A DNA stretch of 52,299 bases from Anaerolineae bacterium. GTDB lineage: Bacteria > Chloroflexota > Anaerolineae > Aggregatilineales > Phototrophicaceae. Both the position numbers and the translations under genes were made by a program. The notes beneath the pieces were generated by a model, which searched no databases, was not told the origin of the DNA, and worked only from the letters and a program-made list of their open reading frames with translations. Below, one piece after another: positions 6,976-15,494 of this stretch (the stretch's first letter is position 1; each line of letters begins with the position of its first letter). The stretch is from contig JALHNT010000050.1 of assembly GCA_022843385.1 (NCBI GenBank), positions 1 to 52,299 of the forward strand. Reading direction: 5' to 3'.

Positions 6976-9900
6976 TCATCCCGCAGCGGCGGGGGTGTAC
7001 ATGGCGAGGAGGCGCTCGGTCAGGCTGTTGAGGGGGGTCTTCTCGCCACGCAGCAGGGCGGATTGCAGGCCATTGCCGCGCAGGGCATGGCGCAGGTCAC
7101 GGAGCAGCGGCTCCAGGCGGTAACGGCGCACTTCGACGGTCAGCGCCGGGTGAGACTGCACCCGTCCGGCGATCTCGGCAGCCAGGATGTAATCCTCGTG
7201 CAGCAGGTGCAGCCGGGCGAACCCCAGCAGCACTTCCAACAGCAGCGGCGGGGCGGCTACCTTGCTGCTGACCTGGAGGGCTTCCAGCAGCAGGTTGCTG
7301 GCATCGGCAACACGATCCTGTGCCAGCAGGGCGAAACTGAGGCCGCTCATTGCCATGATACTGCCGGGGCGGTAGCTGATCTTCTTGCGGGTGGAGAGGC
7401 TTTCGATGAGCATGGCTTCGGCCGCTTTGACATCACCCTGTTCCAGCATGACCCGTCCCAGCAGCCCCATGGTGCGGGCCACGCCGCGCTGGAAGTTGAT
7501 GTCGAGATTGACCATCAGCCCCTTATCGAGCATCTTGCAGGCGTCCGCGAAGTTGCCGGTCATATAGTGCGCCAGCCCCAGCAGGTCGAGGCAGGAAGCG
7601 ATGCCGTGTTTGTCGCCAATCTGGTAGCTGAACATCAGGGCCCGCTGCAAGTATGTCCGGGCTATATCAACCCGCCCCTGTGCCAGCAGGCTCCAGGCCA
7701 GGCGGCGCAGGCTGCGGGTGACGCCGTTCTTGTTGCCCATCGCTTCGCAGATCTCGAGGCTCTTTTCGAAATAGCGCTGGGCGGTGAGATAATCTCCCTG
7801 AGCGCCGATCATCCAGCCGATGTTGCGGTAGATGCGGGCGATGCCGTACTGGTCATTCGACTCCTCACAGAGCAGCAGGCTCTCGGTCAGATACTCAGCA
7901 CCGAGCTGGTAGTTGCCCAGCGTCCCGGCAATCTTGGCCTGACCATAGAGCGCCCAGGCGCGCCCCGATGCATCACTGAGGCGGACGGCCAACTGGTAGC
8001 TGGCGTCGTAGTGATCCTCGGCGCGCAAGTAGTCGCTGATGCCGGCGAAAGTGTCACCGGTCACGCGAAGCAGGTGGACCCGCACCGGCGCTTCTTTGGG
8101 GACGTGTTCCAGCGCCCGCTGGAGCAGCGCCATCCCAGCCTGATAATCGCTGTGGAGATAGGATTGCTCGCCGAAGACGACGGCGTGTTCAGCTTCTTTT
8201 TCGTAATCACCGGCGGCGTGCCAGAAATCAGCCAGCATGGCGGCATAATCTGAGTTGGCCGGGGCAGACCCCTCGATAGCGGTGGCGACCAGAGCGTTCA
8301 GGCGGGCGCGTTCTGACTCGGCCAGATCGACCAGGATGCCCTGGCGCAGTTGGTCATGGGCAAAGCTCCAATTGCCGGCGTCATCGGGGGTGAGGATGGC
8401 GGCATTGGCGCAGCGCATCAGCCAGCCCTCGTAATCCATCTCATCATCAATCTGCTGTAACCAGTCGAGATGCACCTGCCGCCCGGCAACTGCCGCGAAA
8501 CGCAGTGCGGGATGATCGTCCAGCGGCAGCATCTTCAGGCGGCGTCGGGCAATCGATTGGACGCCATGGGCGAAGACCTTGTCGGGCAGCTTTCCCTTGC
8601 CGATGTTGCTCAGGCGTCCGGCTTCTTCAGCCAGCGCCCGGACGGTTTCGACCAGGAAGTAGACATTGCCTTCTGTCTCGCGTTTGAGCAGCGACAATAC
8701 ATCCGGTTGGCGTCCGATCTGACCGAGCATGGCTTCGCTCAGTTCGGCGATGGCCTCGTCGCGCAGCCGTCCCAGCCGCAGCCGATGAGTCCCGGCCAGG
8801 GTGTCGGGCAGGTGCGGTTTCTCGTCATCGCGATAACTGCCGATCACCAGCAGCCGCGCCTGGGGAGCGACCTCAGTCAGGCGGCGCAGCGGGGCGAGGC
8901 TCTCTTCCATCCAGTGCAGGTCTTCCAGCAGCAGCAGGATCGGCTGGCGCTGCTTTTCGAACAGGCTGACGATGGCTTCCAGCAGCCGTTCCTGTTCAGC
9001 CGCTTTTTCCAGTGGGGATGGATCGGCCACTTCATAGCCGAGGATGGCGCTGATGTCCGGCACCACTTCCTTGAGCGTGCTGGCATCCAGCGGAGTCAAT
9101 TGGGTGTTGAGCAGCAACCGGCGCACCGGGTCGCGCCAGAGCTGGAAGGGCAGGCCGCCGCCTTCGATGCCCTGACCGCGCAGCACCAGCGCCCCGCTAA
9201 TGAGTGCCCAGGCGCGCAGCTCATCCAGCAGCCGTGTCTTACCGACGCCCGACTCGCCCGCCACCAGCCAGACCGAGCCGCGCCCATCCATCATCTCGCG
9301 CAGGGCGTCCTGAAGCTGAATCAATTCGGCTTCACGCCCGACGAAGCGAGCCGCCTTAAGGAAGCTCTCGCGCAGGATGATGTCTTCCTGTGGTGGGGGC
9401 AGGTCAATCGCGTCGGCCAGAGCAGCGATCAGGTCATCGGCGGTGGTGTAACGATCATCGGGGTCTTTCGCAAGCAGCCGCCCGATGACGGCGTTGAGAC
9501 CAGAAGGCAGGAGCGAGAGATCGGGATAGATGTTGACGATCTCGTGCACCAGATTGCCGGTGGAGCTGGCATCATACGGATAGCGGCCAGTGAGCATCTC
9601 GTAGGCCATGACACCCACAGCGTACAGATCCGAGGCGATGGTGGCCGGACGTCCGCGCAGCAGTTCGGGGGCCATATAGGCCAGCGTACCAACCAGCTTG
9701 CCGGGTTGTTCCGGGGTGGTGAGCCGTTGATTCTGATCGAGCGCCAGGCCGAAATCCAGCACCTTGACCACGCCCGCCGGGTTGACCAGGACGTTGGCCG
9801 GTTTGACATCGCGATGCACGATGTCGCGGCGATGGAGATAGGAGAGGGCCTGTAAAGCAGCGATGAGGAGGGTGACTTTTTCCGGCAGCGCCAGCGACTG

Positions 9901-10239
9901 GGCGTAATCGGTGATGTCCTGCGCCTCGTCGATGTACTGCATGGTGTAGTAGGCCTGGCGGTCGGCGTCGAAGCCATAATCCAGCACGCTGACGATGTGG
10001 GGATGGCGCAGGCTGGCGAGGGTGCGGAATTCCTGGGCGAGCAGATAGAGCGACTCATCGGTATCGTCCACCATCATCAGCGTGGCGAACTCCATCTGGG
10101 TCGGCATGAGCTTAACCTGCTTGAGGGCGACGAGATCGCCGTTCAGCCGGTCGAGCGCTTTGTATACGGCTCCCATACCCCCGTGACCGATTTCCCCAAT
10201 AATCTGGTAACGGTTGCCGACGAGTCCGATCTGTTCCAC
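6976..10239 (-). CDS. PknK-like Ser/Thr protein kinase - AAA/STAND ATPase - TPR regulator
   Basis: A 1087-residue soluble signalling protein. Kinase domain about 10-280: glycine loop GHGGMG 18-23, Lys40 in VALKQVK, helix-C Glu70, catalytic HRDVKPAN (His142-Asp144), DFG 162-164 and APE in MAPELL. ATPase about 290-560: FVGREAEL, Walker A GESGVGKT near 326 and Walker B LLLLEDLHW near 435. The C-terminal third (about 640-1060) is a TPR array with repeated GxYxxAxxYxxxAL motifs. The order matches mycobacterial PknK-type proteins (kinase fused to a MalT-like ATPase), in which phosphorylation and ATP-switched assembly control targets. No transmembrane helix is visible, so the input is probably cytosolic. 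It converges on the TIR-WD40 gene, 89 bases away. The effector is unknown. Confidence 0.9.
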   Translation of the reverse strand: MEQIGLVGNRYQIIGEIGHGGMGAVYKALDRLNGDLVALKQVKLMPTQMEFATLMMVDDTDESLYLLAQEFRTLASLRHPHIVSVLDYGFDADRQAYYTMQYIDEAQDITDYAQSLALPEKVTLLIAALQALSYLHRRDIVHRDVKPANVLVNPAGVVKVLDFGLALDQNQRLTTPEQPGKLVGTLAYMAPELLRGRPATIASDLYAVGVMAYEMLTGRYPYDASSTGNLVHEIVNIYPDLSLLPSGLNAVIGRLLAKDPDDRYTTADDLIAALADAIDLPPPQEDIILRESFLKAARFVGREAELIQLQDALREMMDGRGSVWLVAGESGVGKTRLLDELRAWALISGALVLRGQGIEGGGLPFQLWRDPVRRLLLNTQLTPLDASTLKEVVPDISAILGYEVADPSPLEKAAEQERLLEAIVSLFEKQRQPILLLLEDLHWMEESLAPLRRLTEVAPQARLLVIGSYRDDEKPHLPDTLAGTHRLRLGRLRDEAIAELSEAMLGQIGRQPDVLSLLKRETEGNVYFLVETVRALAEEAGRLSNIGKGKLPDKVFAHGVQSIARRRLKMLPLDDHPALRFAAVAGRQVHLDWLQQIDDEMDYEGWLMRCANAAILTPDDAGNWSFAHDQLRQGILVDLAESERARLNALVATAIEGSAPANSDYAAMLADFWHAAGDYEKEAEHAVVFGEQSYLHSDYQAGMALLQRALEHVPKEAPVRVHLLRVTGDTFAGISDYLRAEDHYDASYQLAVRLSDASGRAWALYGQAKIAGTLGNYQLGAEYLTESLLLCEESNDQYGIARIYRNIGWMIGAQGDYLTAQRYFEKSLEICEAMGNKNGVTRSLRRLAWSLLAQGRVDIARTYLQRALMFSYQIGDKHGIASCLDLLGLAHYMTGNFADACKMLDKGLMVNLDINFQRGVARTMGLLGRVMLEQGDVKAAEAMLIESLSTRKKISYRPGSIMAMSGLSFALLAQDRVADASNLLLEALQVSSKVAAPPLLLEVLLGFARLHLLHEDYILAAEIAGRVQSHPALTVEVRRYRLEPLLRDLRHALRGNGLQSALLRGEKTPLNSLTERLLAMYTPAAAG

Positions 10240-10391
10240 CTGTGGCCCCGACTCGAAACGTTTCAGGACAATTTCAAGATTGTAACACTATTCGGATGTG
10301 ATAACACGTGTTCATGATGGGACTATGGTACTAACGCGACGCACTGCGGAGTCGTCTGATAAACATGACATTCATCTGCCTGCGCCCCATA

Positions 10392-10420
10392 TCGACTCTG
10401 GCGAAAGTCTCCGGTACACT
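10392..10420 (+). promoter_or_regulatory. Possible sigma-70-type promoter of the FG-GAP gene
   Basis: TCGACT (10392-10397), a 17-base spacer and TACACT (10415-10420). Each hexamer matches consensus at four of six positions. The predicted start point would be about 30 bases before the ATG at 10457. A separate 10-base palindrome AACACGTGTT (10303-10312) lies nearer the divergent kinase gene and could be a binding site. Confidence 0.3.
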
Positions 10421-10456
10421 GTTACGCAGCGCCAATGACACACCCAACCAGAGTTT

Positions 10457-11827
10457 ATGTTCACCAACCGCAGCGATCTCATCCTTCGTAATCCGGCACA
10501 ATTCAATTATGGCGTGGCTGTCGCTGATGTCGATGGCGATGGCCGCTTCGAGTGGTTCATTGCCGGCTTTGGCTTCCCCAACGTCATCCTGAAGTGGAAT
10601 GGCGCGGCGCTCATCACCAACACGCCGCCGACGCTGGCGGATGCGGCGCGGCAGACGATTGGCGTGGCAGCAGCCGACATCGATGGCGATGGCGATGAGG
10701 AGTTGTACCTGCTGAACACCGACACTTTCGCCGGTCAGAAAGTCTTCGCCGACCGCCTGTTTGACCGGATTGATCGCGATTGGGTTGATCTGTTCTCGAT
10801 GCCGGTACATCGCGGGGTATTGAACCTGACCGCCGGGCGCTCGGTAATCGCGCTGGATCGGGATGGCGATGGCATCTACGGCTTCTTCCTCGCCAACTTT
10901 GGCGGGCCGATGCGGCTGTATGAACTGGATGAAGATGGGCGGCTGCACGATGTCGCGCCGGATGTGGGGCTGAATCTGACGACCGGCGGACGGAGTGCGG
11001 TGGCGCTGCCGCTGTTGACGCCGCGCATGGATGTCTTCGCTGGCAACGAGAACGGGCCGAATTTCCTCTTCCTCAATACCGGGGAAGGGGGCTTTGAAGA
11101 GATCGCGGGGATGGCCGGGGTGAGCGATGCCAGCCAGCACGCGCGCGGCGTGGCGGCGCTGGATGCCAACGACGATGGGTTGTTCGACCTGGTGTGTGGC
11201 AACTGGGAAGGCCGGCACCGACTGTTCATCCAGAATTTCAGCGGTGGTTTCAGCGATGCCGCCCCGCCGGAGATGGCTGAGCCGTCGCGGGTGCGGACAG
11301 TGATCGCAGCGGATTTTGACAACGACGGCTACGAGGAAATCTTCTTCAACAACATCGGCGAACCGAACCGGCTTTTCGCCCGGCGCGATGGCGCGTGGGC
11401 ATCGATCAGCGTGGGCGATGCGCTGGAGCCGAACTGGCTGGGGACGGGTGCGGCTGTCGCTGATCTGGATGGCGACGGGCGGCTGGAACTGCTCATCGCG
11501 CACGGCGAGTCCGGGATGCAACCGCTGACGCTGTATCACACGCCGCGCAATGGCAACCACTGGCTGCGGGTGCTGCCGCTGACGCTGCATGGTGCGCCGG
11601 CACGCGGGGCGCTGGTGACGCTGGAGGCGGGCAAACGAGTTCAGCGGCGGGTGATCGATGGGGGCAGCGGCTATCTGTGTCAGATGGAACCGGTGGCGCA
11701 CTTCGGGCTGGGACTGATCGAGCAGGTGCAGCGCGTCAGCATCCGCTGGCCCGATGGCTCGGAGACCACGCTGGATCGTCCACAGGTGGATGAGACCTAT
11801 ACTGTGCCACATCCGTATCACGCCTGA
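10457..11827 (+). CDS. FG-GAP/VCBS repeat protein with ASPIC/UnbV domain (CRTAC1-like)
   Basis: A 456-residue beta-propeller protein. At least six FG-GAP/VCBS units carry calcium-loop motifs of the DxDxDG type: VAVADVDGDGRFEW, VAAADIDGDGDEEL, IALDRDGDGI, VAALDANDDGLFDL, AADFDNDGYEEI and VADLDGDGRLEL. The last 100 residues (NHWLRVLPLTLHG … SIRWPDGSETTL) match the ASPIC/UnbV module of CRTAC1-family proteins. Members are usually secreted. Here the reading frame begins directly in the first repeat (MFTNRSDLILRN) with no signal peptide and only a weak purine tract (GAG) upstream. Either it is cytosolic or the true N-terminus is lost or differently placed. Function unknown; the family is tied to protein or carbohydrate binding. 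Confidence 0.8.
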   Translation: MFTNRSDLILRNPAQFNYGVAVADVDGDGRFEWFIAGFGFPNVILKWNGAALITNTPPTLADAARQTIGVAAADIDGDGDEELYLLNTDTFAGQKVFADRLFDRIDRDWVDLFSMPVHRGVLNLTAGRSVIALDRDGDGIYGFFLANFGGPMRLYELDEDGRLHDVAPDVGLNLTTGGRSAVALPLLTPRMDVFAGNENGPNFLFLNTGEGGFEEIAGMAGVSDASQHARGVAALDANDDGLFDLVCGNWEGRHRLFIQNFSGGFSDAAPPEMAEPSRVRTVIAADFDNDGYEEIFFNNIGEPNRLFARRDGAWASISVGDALEPNWLGTGAAVADLDGDGRLELLIAHGESGMQPLTLYHTPRNGNHWLRVLPLTLHGAPARGALVTLEAGKRVQRRVIDGGSGYLCQMEPVAHFGLGLIEQVQRVSIRWPDGSETTLDRPQVDETYTVPHPYHA

Positions 11828-11904
11828 ACCCATTTCCATTAAGAAATGTCCCTCATCTCCTACAACAGTCGGTAACATATCCTTAAACATAATTTAACAA
11901 TATT

Positions 11905-11934
11905 ATGGCACATTCATCACGGCTGGGATATAAC
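11905..11934 (+). promoter_or_regulatory. Possible promoter of the ABC importer solute-binding gene
   Basis: ATGGCA (11905-11910), an 18-base spacer and TATAAC (11929-11934), in an AT-rich stretch unusual for this window. The start codon is about 44 bases downstream. Confidence 0.35.
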
Positions 11935-11977
11935 CTCAGTTGGACGAATCGTTTCTGATGCCCGAAGGAGAATGAGT

Positions 11978-13171
11978 GTGAAACACCTGAATAACAAGAT
12001 CTCGCGCCGCCGTTTCCTGCAGATGAGCGCCATCACTGCTGCTATGGCCGGTGCTGCACCGCGCCTGCTGATGGCCCAGGACCCGACCGCCACTCCTGTG
12101 CTGGAACTGCCCCCCGCGCCGGAACCGGGGCCGATTGACCTGGAAGCCGCTGGTGGAATGGATGCGCTGATCGAAGCTGCCCGTGAAGAAGGCGCGCTGA
12201 CCACCACCGCGCTGCCGGACGACTGGGCCAATTATAAGGAAATGAAAGAGAGCTTCTTCAAGAAGTACGACTTCCTTGAATACACCGACCTGACCCCCGA
12301 CGCCAGCTCGGCGGAAGAGATCGAACAGATCAAGGCCAATGCCGGTAACAGCGGTTCGCAGAACCCGGATGTCATCGATGTCGGTTTCGTTTGGGGCGAC
12401 CAGGCCAAGAGCGAAGGGCTGCTCCAGCCGTACAAGGTAGCGAGCTGGGACACCATCCCCGAAGAAATCAAGGATGCGGACGGCTTCTGGTACGGCAACT
12501 ACTATGGCACGATGGCCTTTGAAGTCAACGCCGATGCCGTTCCGTTTGTGCCGCAGGACTGGAATGATCTGCTCGACCCGCGCCTGAAGGGTTTGATCGC
12601 CATCAACGACCCGGTGGCGGGCAGCCAGAACACCCATGCGGTGTGGGCAGCGGCCTTCGCCGACGGTGGCAACCTGGACGAACCGGAAAAGGGCATCGAG
12701 TTCTTCCGCAAGCTGGCCGAGAGCGGCAACCTGGTCCCGACCGGTTGGCAGCCGGCGTCGCTGGTGAGCGGTGAGCTGCCGATCACCCTGCGCTGGGACT
12801 ACAACGCGCTGGCGTGGCGCGATGCCAATGTCGATCAGGCCAACATTCAGGTGATCTACCCCAAGAGCGGCACGATTGCCGGCGTGTATCTGTGCGCCAT
12901 CAACGCCTATGCCCCGCGCCCGAACGCGGCCCGTCTGTGGATGGAACATGCCTACAGCGATGAAGGCCAGTTGATCTGGTTGAAGGGTTATGCCAAGCCA
13001 GTGCGCTTCGATGATCTGATGGCGCGTGGCGTCATTCCGGAAGAGCTGCTGGAAAAACTGCCGGTGGCCGATGTGCCGGTGGCCTTCCCGAACCTTGACC
13101 AGCTCAAGACCGGCCTCCAGTTCGTGCGTGACAACTGGGCCAGCGAAGTCGGCATCACCTACAGCAGCTAA
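11978..13171 (+). CDS. Tat-exported ABC transporter solute-binding protein
   Basis: A 397-residue periplasmic/extracellular binding protein of the iron(III)/polyamine/thiamine superfamily (PotD/AfuA-like). It has a twin-arginine signal, SRRRFLQMS at residues 9-17, a hydrophobic stretch, and a likely cleavage after LLMA. The mature part has two-lobe binding-protein features: NPDVIDVGFVWG, WYGNYYGTMAFEVN, DWNDLLDPRLKG. The GTG at 11978 is preferred as start because AAGGAG (11965-11970) is 7 bases upstream. The ATG at 11972 would be 1 base from the ribosome site. Tat export implies folding before export. The substrate cannot be assigned. The two permeases and ATPase follow, after a 478-base gap filled with repeats. 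Confidence 0.85.
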   Translation: MKHLNNKISRRRFLQMSAITAAMAGAAPRLLMAQDPTATPVLELPPAPEPGPIDLEAAGGMDALIEAAREEGALTTTALPDDWANYKEMKESFFKKYDFLEYTDLTPDASSAEEIEQIKANAGNSGSQNPDVIDVGFVWGDQAKSEGLLQPYKVASWDTIPEEIKDADGFWYGNYYGTMAFEVNADAVPFVPQDWNDLLDPRLKGLIAINDPVAGSQNTHAVWAAAFADGGNLDEPEKGIEFFRKLAESGNLVPTGWQPASLVSGELPITLRWDYNALAWRDANVDQANIQVIYPKSGTIAGVYLCAINAYAPRPNAARLWMEHAYSDEGQLIWLKGYAKPVRFDDLMARGVIPEELLEKLPVADVPVAFPNLDQLKTGLQFVRDNWASEVGITYSS

Positions 13172-13210
13172 GGTAGTTGTTAGTTCCTAAAGCTTGTTAT
13201 GCACTTTGTA

Positions 13211-13322
13211 GCCCTCATCCCCCCTGCCCCTTCTCCCACTGGGAGAAGGGGAGCCGTCAGGAACATCTCGTTTGGAAGCCCCTCGCCCTGTGGGAGAGAG
13301 CTGCGTAGCGTGGGGTGAGGGC
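13211..13322. repeat. R2 palindromic repeat, long form
   Basis: A perfect 11-base stem, CCCCTTCTCCC / GGGAGAAGGGG, with a 3-base ACT centre forms the first half. A weaker CTCGCCCTGTGGGAGAG palindrome forms the second. GCCCTCA (13211-13217) and TGAGGGC (13316-13322) are matching outer arms. Its position soon after the binding-protein stop resembles mRNA-stabilising palindromes between binding-protein and permease genes in other bacteria. Confidence 0.7.
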
Positions 13323-13363
13323 AATACAAGAGCGAAGTTCATAACACGCTCTAGTTGTTAGTA

Positions 13364-13411
13364 CAAGACAGATCGGTTTATCACATTCGACATGGGTTGA
13401 GATCTGTCTTG
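13364..13411. repeat. 11-base inverted repeat upstream of permease genes
   Basis: CAAGACAGATC (13364-13374) and GATCTGTCTTG (13401-13411) are perfect complements around a 26-base loop. No other copy was noticed. It could be an RNA hairpin or a pair of operator half-sites. Confidence 0.5.
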
Positions 13412-13449
13412 AACGCTTTTGAGGGAATTTGGATATCGGTTACCTTGTC

Positions 13450-13511
13450 GGACGTGCCGTTGCACGTCCCTACGCGAGATGTGCGGTGTAGGGACACCCA
13501 ATGGGGTGTCC
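13450..13511. repeat. R1 double-hairpin repeat, copy a
   Basis: The left hairpin is GGACGTGC-CGTT-GCACGTCC and the right is GGACACCC-AATG-GGGTGTCC. CCCTAC and GTAGGG face each other across a 14-base spacer. See copies at 15385, 17359, 25583, 33396 and 37802. Confidence 0.85.
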
Positions 13512-13649
13512 GAGCAGCAGACCACGACCAGGTGATTCGATGTGATGTTCCGGTGGGGGCGCACGGCGGTGCGCTCCTGTTTTCCCTCAAATGATCTGAA
13601 TCCGTTATGGTGAAAACATCCCGCTTGAAATAGACCTTACGAGGACTCT

Positions 13650-14567
13650 ATGGCATCTGTCGCCCCAACCCAATCATCCACCGCTGCACCCGTTGTCCCG
13701 GTGCCGCTGCGTGAACGACTGCCGGTGGATTGGATCGGCCTGCTGCCATTCTTTTCTTTTGTCGCCATCTTCCTCATTCTGCCGGCCATGTCGATTGTGG
13801 TGCGCGCCCTGACCGATGGCGCTGGCAACCTGACCTTCAGCAACATGCTCGGCCTAAGCAACCCTGTCATCAGCCTGGCCTATACCAACACGATCATGGT
13901 GAGCATTATCACAGCCATCAGCGGTGCCGTGCTGGGCGGGCTGCTGGCCTGGGCGATCACGCTGGGCAATCTGCCGGCCTGGGTTCGCAATACAGTGCTG
14001 TCGTTCTCCGGCGTAGCGGCCAACTTTGCCGGGGTGCCGCTGGTGTTCGCCTTCGTGGCGCTGCTGGGGCGCGTGGGGCTGCTCAATCAGATTCTCCGCC
14101 CGACCGGGGTAACGATTGATCCGCAGACCTTTCTCTACGGCTTCTGGGGGCTGTGTATCGTCTACACCTATTTTCAAATTCCGCTGATGGTGCTCATCAT
14201 GACACCGGCGCTGGAAGGGCTGCGCAAGGAATGGCGCGAGGCGGCTGAGAACCTGGGCGCGACCCAGACGCAATACTGGCGATATGTGGCTTTTCCCATC
14301 CTGATGCCGTCTATCCTGGGGGCGATGGCGCTGCTGTTTGCCAATGCCTTCAGCACCTATGTGACGGCGACGGCGCTGCTGGGGGCGATTGGGCAGACCT
14401 TCGCCGTGACAATTGTGGTGGCGAATCAATTCCGCACCGACACCTTCGGCGATCCGGGGCTGGGTTTCGCGCTGGCTTTCAGCATGATGGTCGTCATCGG
14501 CATCACCATCGCCATGTATACCTACAGCCGCCGACGCGCCGAGCGCTGGCTGCGGCGGGCGGAATAA
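13650..14567 (+). CDS. ABC transporter permease, first subunit
   Basis: A 305-residue inner-membrane permease of the binding-protein-dependent type (PotB/FbpB-like). After a short hydrophilic N-terminus the first helix spans about 28-50. Five further helices follow. The conserved cytoplasmic EAA-type loop appears as EGLRKEWREAAENLGATQTQYW near residue 190 and contacts the ATPase. ACGAGGA precedes the ATG. The next permease begins 13 bases downstream, so the two are cotranscribed. With the second permease it forms the translocation pore for whatever the Tat-exported binding protein delivers. Confidence 0.88.
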   Translation: MASVAPTQSSTAAPVVPVPLRERLPVDWIGLLPFFSFVAIFLILPAMSIVVRALTDGAGNLTFSNMLGLSNPVISLAYTNTIMVSIITAISGAVLGGLLAWAITLGNLPAWVRNTVLSFSGVAANFAGVPLVFAFVALLGRVGLLNQILRPTGVTIDPQTFLYGFWGLCIVYTYFQIPLMVLIMTPALEGLRKEWREAAENLGATQTQYWRYVAFPILMPSILGAMALLFANAFSTYVTATALLGAIGQTFAVTIVVANQFRTDTFGDPGLGFALAFSMMVVIGITIAMYTYSRRRAERWLRRAE

Positions 14568-14580
14568 GGGGAGGCGCATC

Positions 14581-15369
14581 ATGGTCAAAAAATCGGCTTC
14601 GCCGCTGGCCTGGTTGTGGCTGCTGATCGCGGTGCTGTATCTGTTTCTGCCGCTGGTGGCGATGATCTGGTCGTCGATCACCACACCGCGTGGCGTCACC
14701 TTTGTGGCCTATTCCGAGGTGTTCGCGGCACCCAAGTTCGCCGAGACATTTCTGTTTTCACTGCGCGCCGCCCTCATCACCATCGTTATCAGCGCTGGAC
14801 TGGTGGTGCCAACGGCTTACTGGGTGACGCTGCGGCTGCCCAAAGCCCGTCCAATCATCGAGTTCCTGACGGTGGTGCCGCTGGTCATTCCGGCGCTGCT
14901 GATGACCTTCGGCCTGATCCGCTTCTTCAACAGCACCCCGCTGACCAACAGTTCCAACGGCGTCTACATCCTGATGCTGGGGGCGTATGTCATCATCTCG
15001 TTCCCGTTCATGTATCGCTCGGTGGATGCGGCGATGCAGTCGGTCAACATTCGCACCCTGACCGAGGCAGCGCAATGTCTGGGGGCGGGGTGGGGGACGA
15101 TCCTGCTGCGGGTGATCTTCCCCAATCTGCTGCCGGGGGTGCTGAACGGCAGCTTCATCACCTTTTCAATTGTGCTGGGCGAGTTCACCATCGCGTCGCT
15201 GCTGGCGCAGCCGGCCTTCAGCCCATACATGCTGGACCTGAGTTCGCGTGAGGCCGACCAGGCGACCGCGTTGGGCATCATCAGCTTCGCCCTGACGTGG
15301 GGCAGTGTGCTGCTGATCCAGGTGATCGGGCGCGGGCGCAGCGGCCTGAACGCGGCGACGGTGCGGTAG
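14581..15369 (+). CDS. ABC transporter permease, second subunit
   Basis: A 262-residue permease of the PotC/FbpB-C class with about six transmembrane segments. The first helix is LAWLWLLIAVLYLFLPLV and an EAA-type loop (TEAAQCLGAGWGTILL) lies near residue 165. A strong ribosome site, GGGGAGG, stands 7 bases before the ATG. It pairs with the upstream permease as a heterodimeric channel. The ATPase follows after 125 bases that contain one R1 hairpin repeat. Confidence 0.87.
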   Translation: MVKKSASPLAWLWLLIAVLYLFLPLVAMIWSSITTPRGVTFVAYSEVFAAPKFAETFLFSLRAALITIVISAGLVVPTAYWVTLRLPKARPIIEFLTVVPLVIPALLMTFGLIRFFNSTPLTNSSNGVYILMLGAYVIISFPFMYRSVDAAMQSVNIRTLTEAAQCLGAGWGTILLRVIFPNLLPGVLNGSFITFSIVLGEFTIASLLAQPAFSPYMLDLSSREADQATALGIISFALTWGSVLLIQVIGRGRSGLNAATVR

Positions 15370-15384
15370 ACTATCAATTCCGGC

Positions 15385-15449
15385 GGACGTGCCGTTGCAC
15401 GTCCCTACAACCAATCGGTTCATTCGTAGGGACACGCAATGGCGTGTCC
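15385..15449. repeat. R1 double-hairpin repeat, copy b
   Basis: The left hairpin is GGACGTGC-CGTT-GCACGTCC and the right is GGACACGC-AATG-GCGTGTCC. The spacer between CCCTAC and GTAGGG contains a small AACC/GGTT hairpin, also seen in copy d. It lies inside the importer operon, between permease and ATPase. Confidence 0.85.
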
Positions 15450-15494
15450 GTGTAAACCGCAATGGGCGTTTGACAAAACATGGGCAGGGTAACG

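Larger units (their letters stand above)
13172..13649. other. Repeat-filled gap between binding protein and permeases
   Basis: No gene. The sequence runs from a GTAGTTGTTAGTTCC repeat right after the stop codon, through an R2 double palindrome (13211-13322), an 11-base inverted repeat (13364-13374/13401-13411) and an R1 double hairpin (13450-13511), to a ribosome site (ACGAGGA) before the permease at 13650. It splits what is otherwise a standard importer operon. Confidence 0.7.

Noticed and set aside
6883..8253. Long open frame on + strand opposite the kinase-ATPase-TPR gene
   Set aside because: It is Gln/Ala/Gly-rich with no motif, and the minus strand holds clear TPR sequence. The same applies to 8470-9855.
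9997..10317. Frame across the kinase start and intergenic DNA on + strand
   Set aside because: It is mostly antisense to the kinase N-terminal lobe and lacks motifs.
10331..11890. 519-codon open frame on - strand
   Set aside because: It is opposite the FG-GAP/UnbV gene, whose calcium-loop motifs are clear. High GC keeps the antisense frame open.
11936..12949. 337-codon open frame on - strand
   Set aside because: It is antisense to the Tat-exported binding protein and is His/Gln/Arg-rich with no domain.
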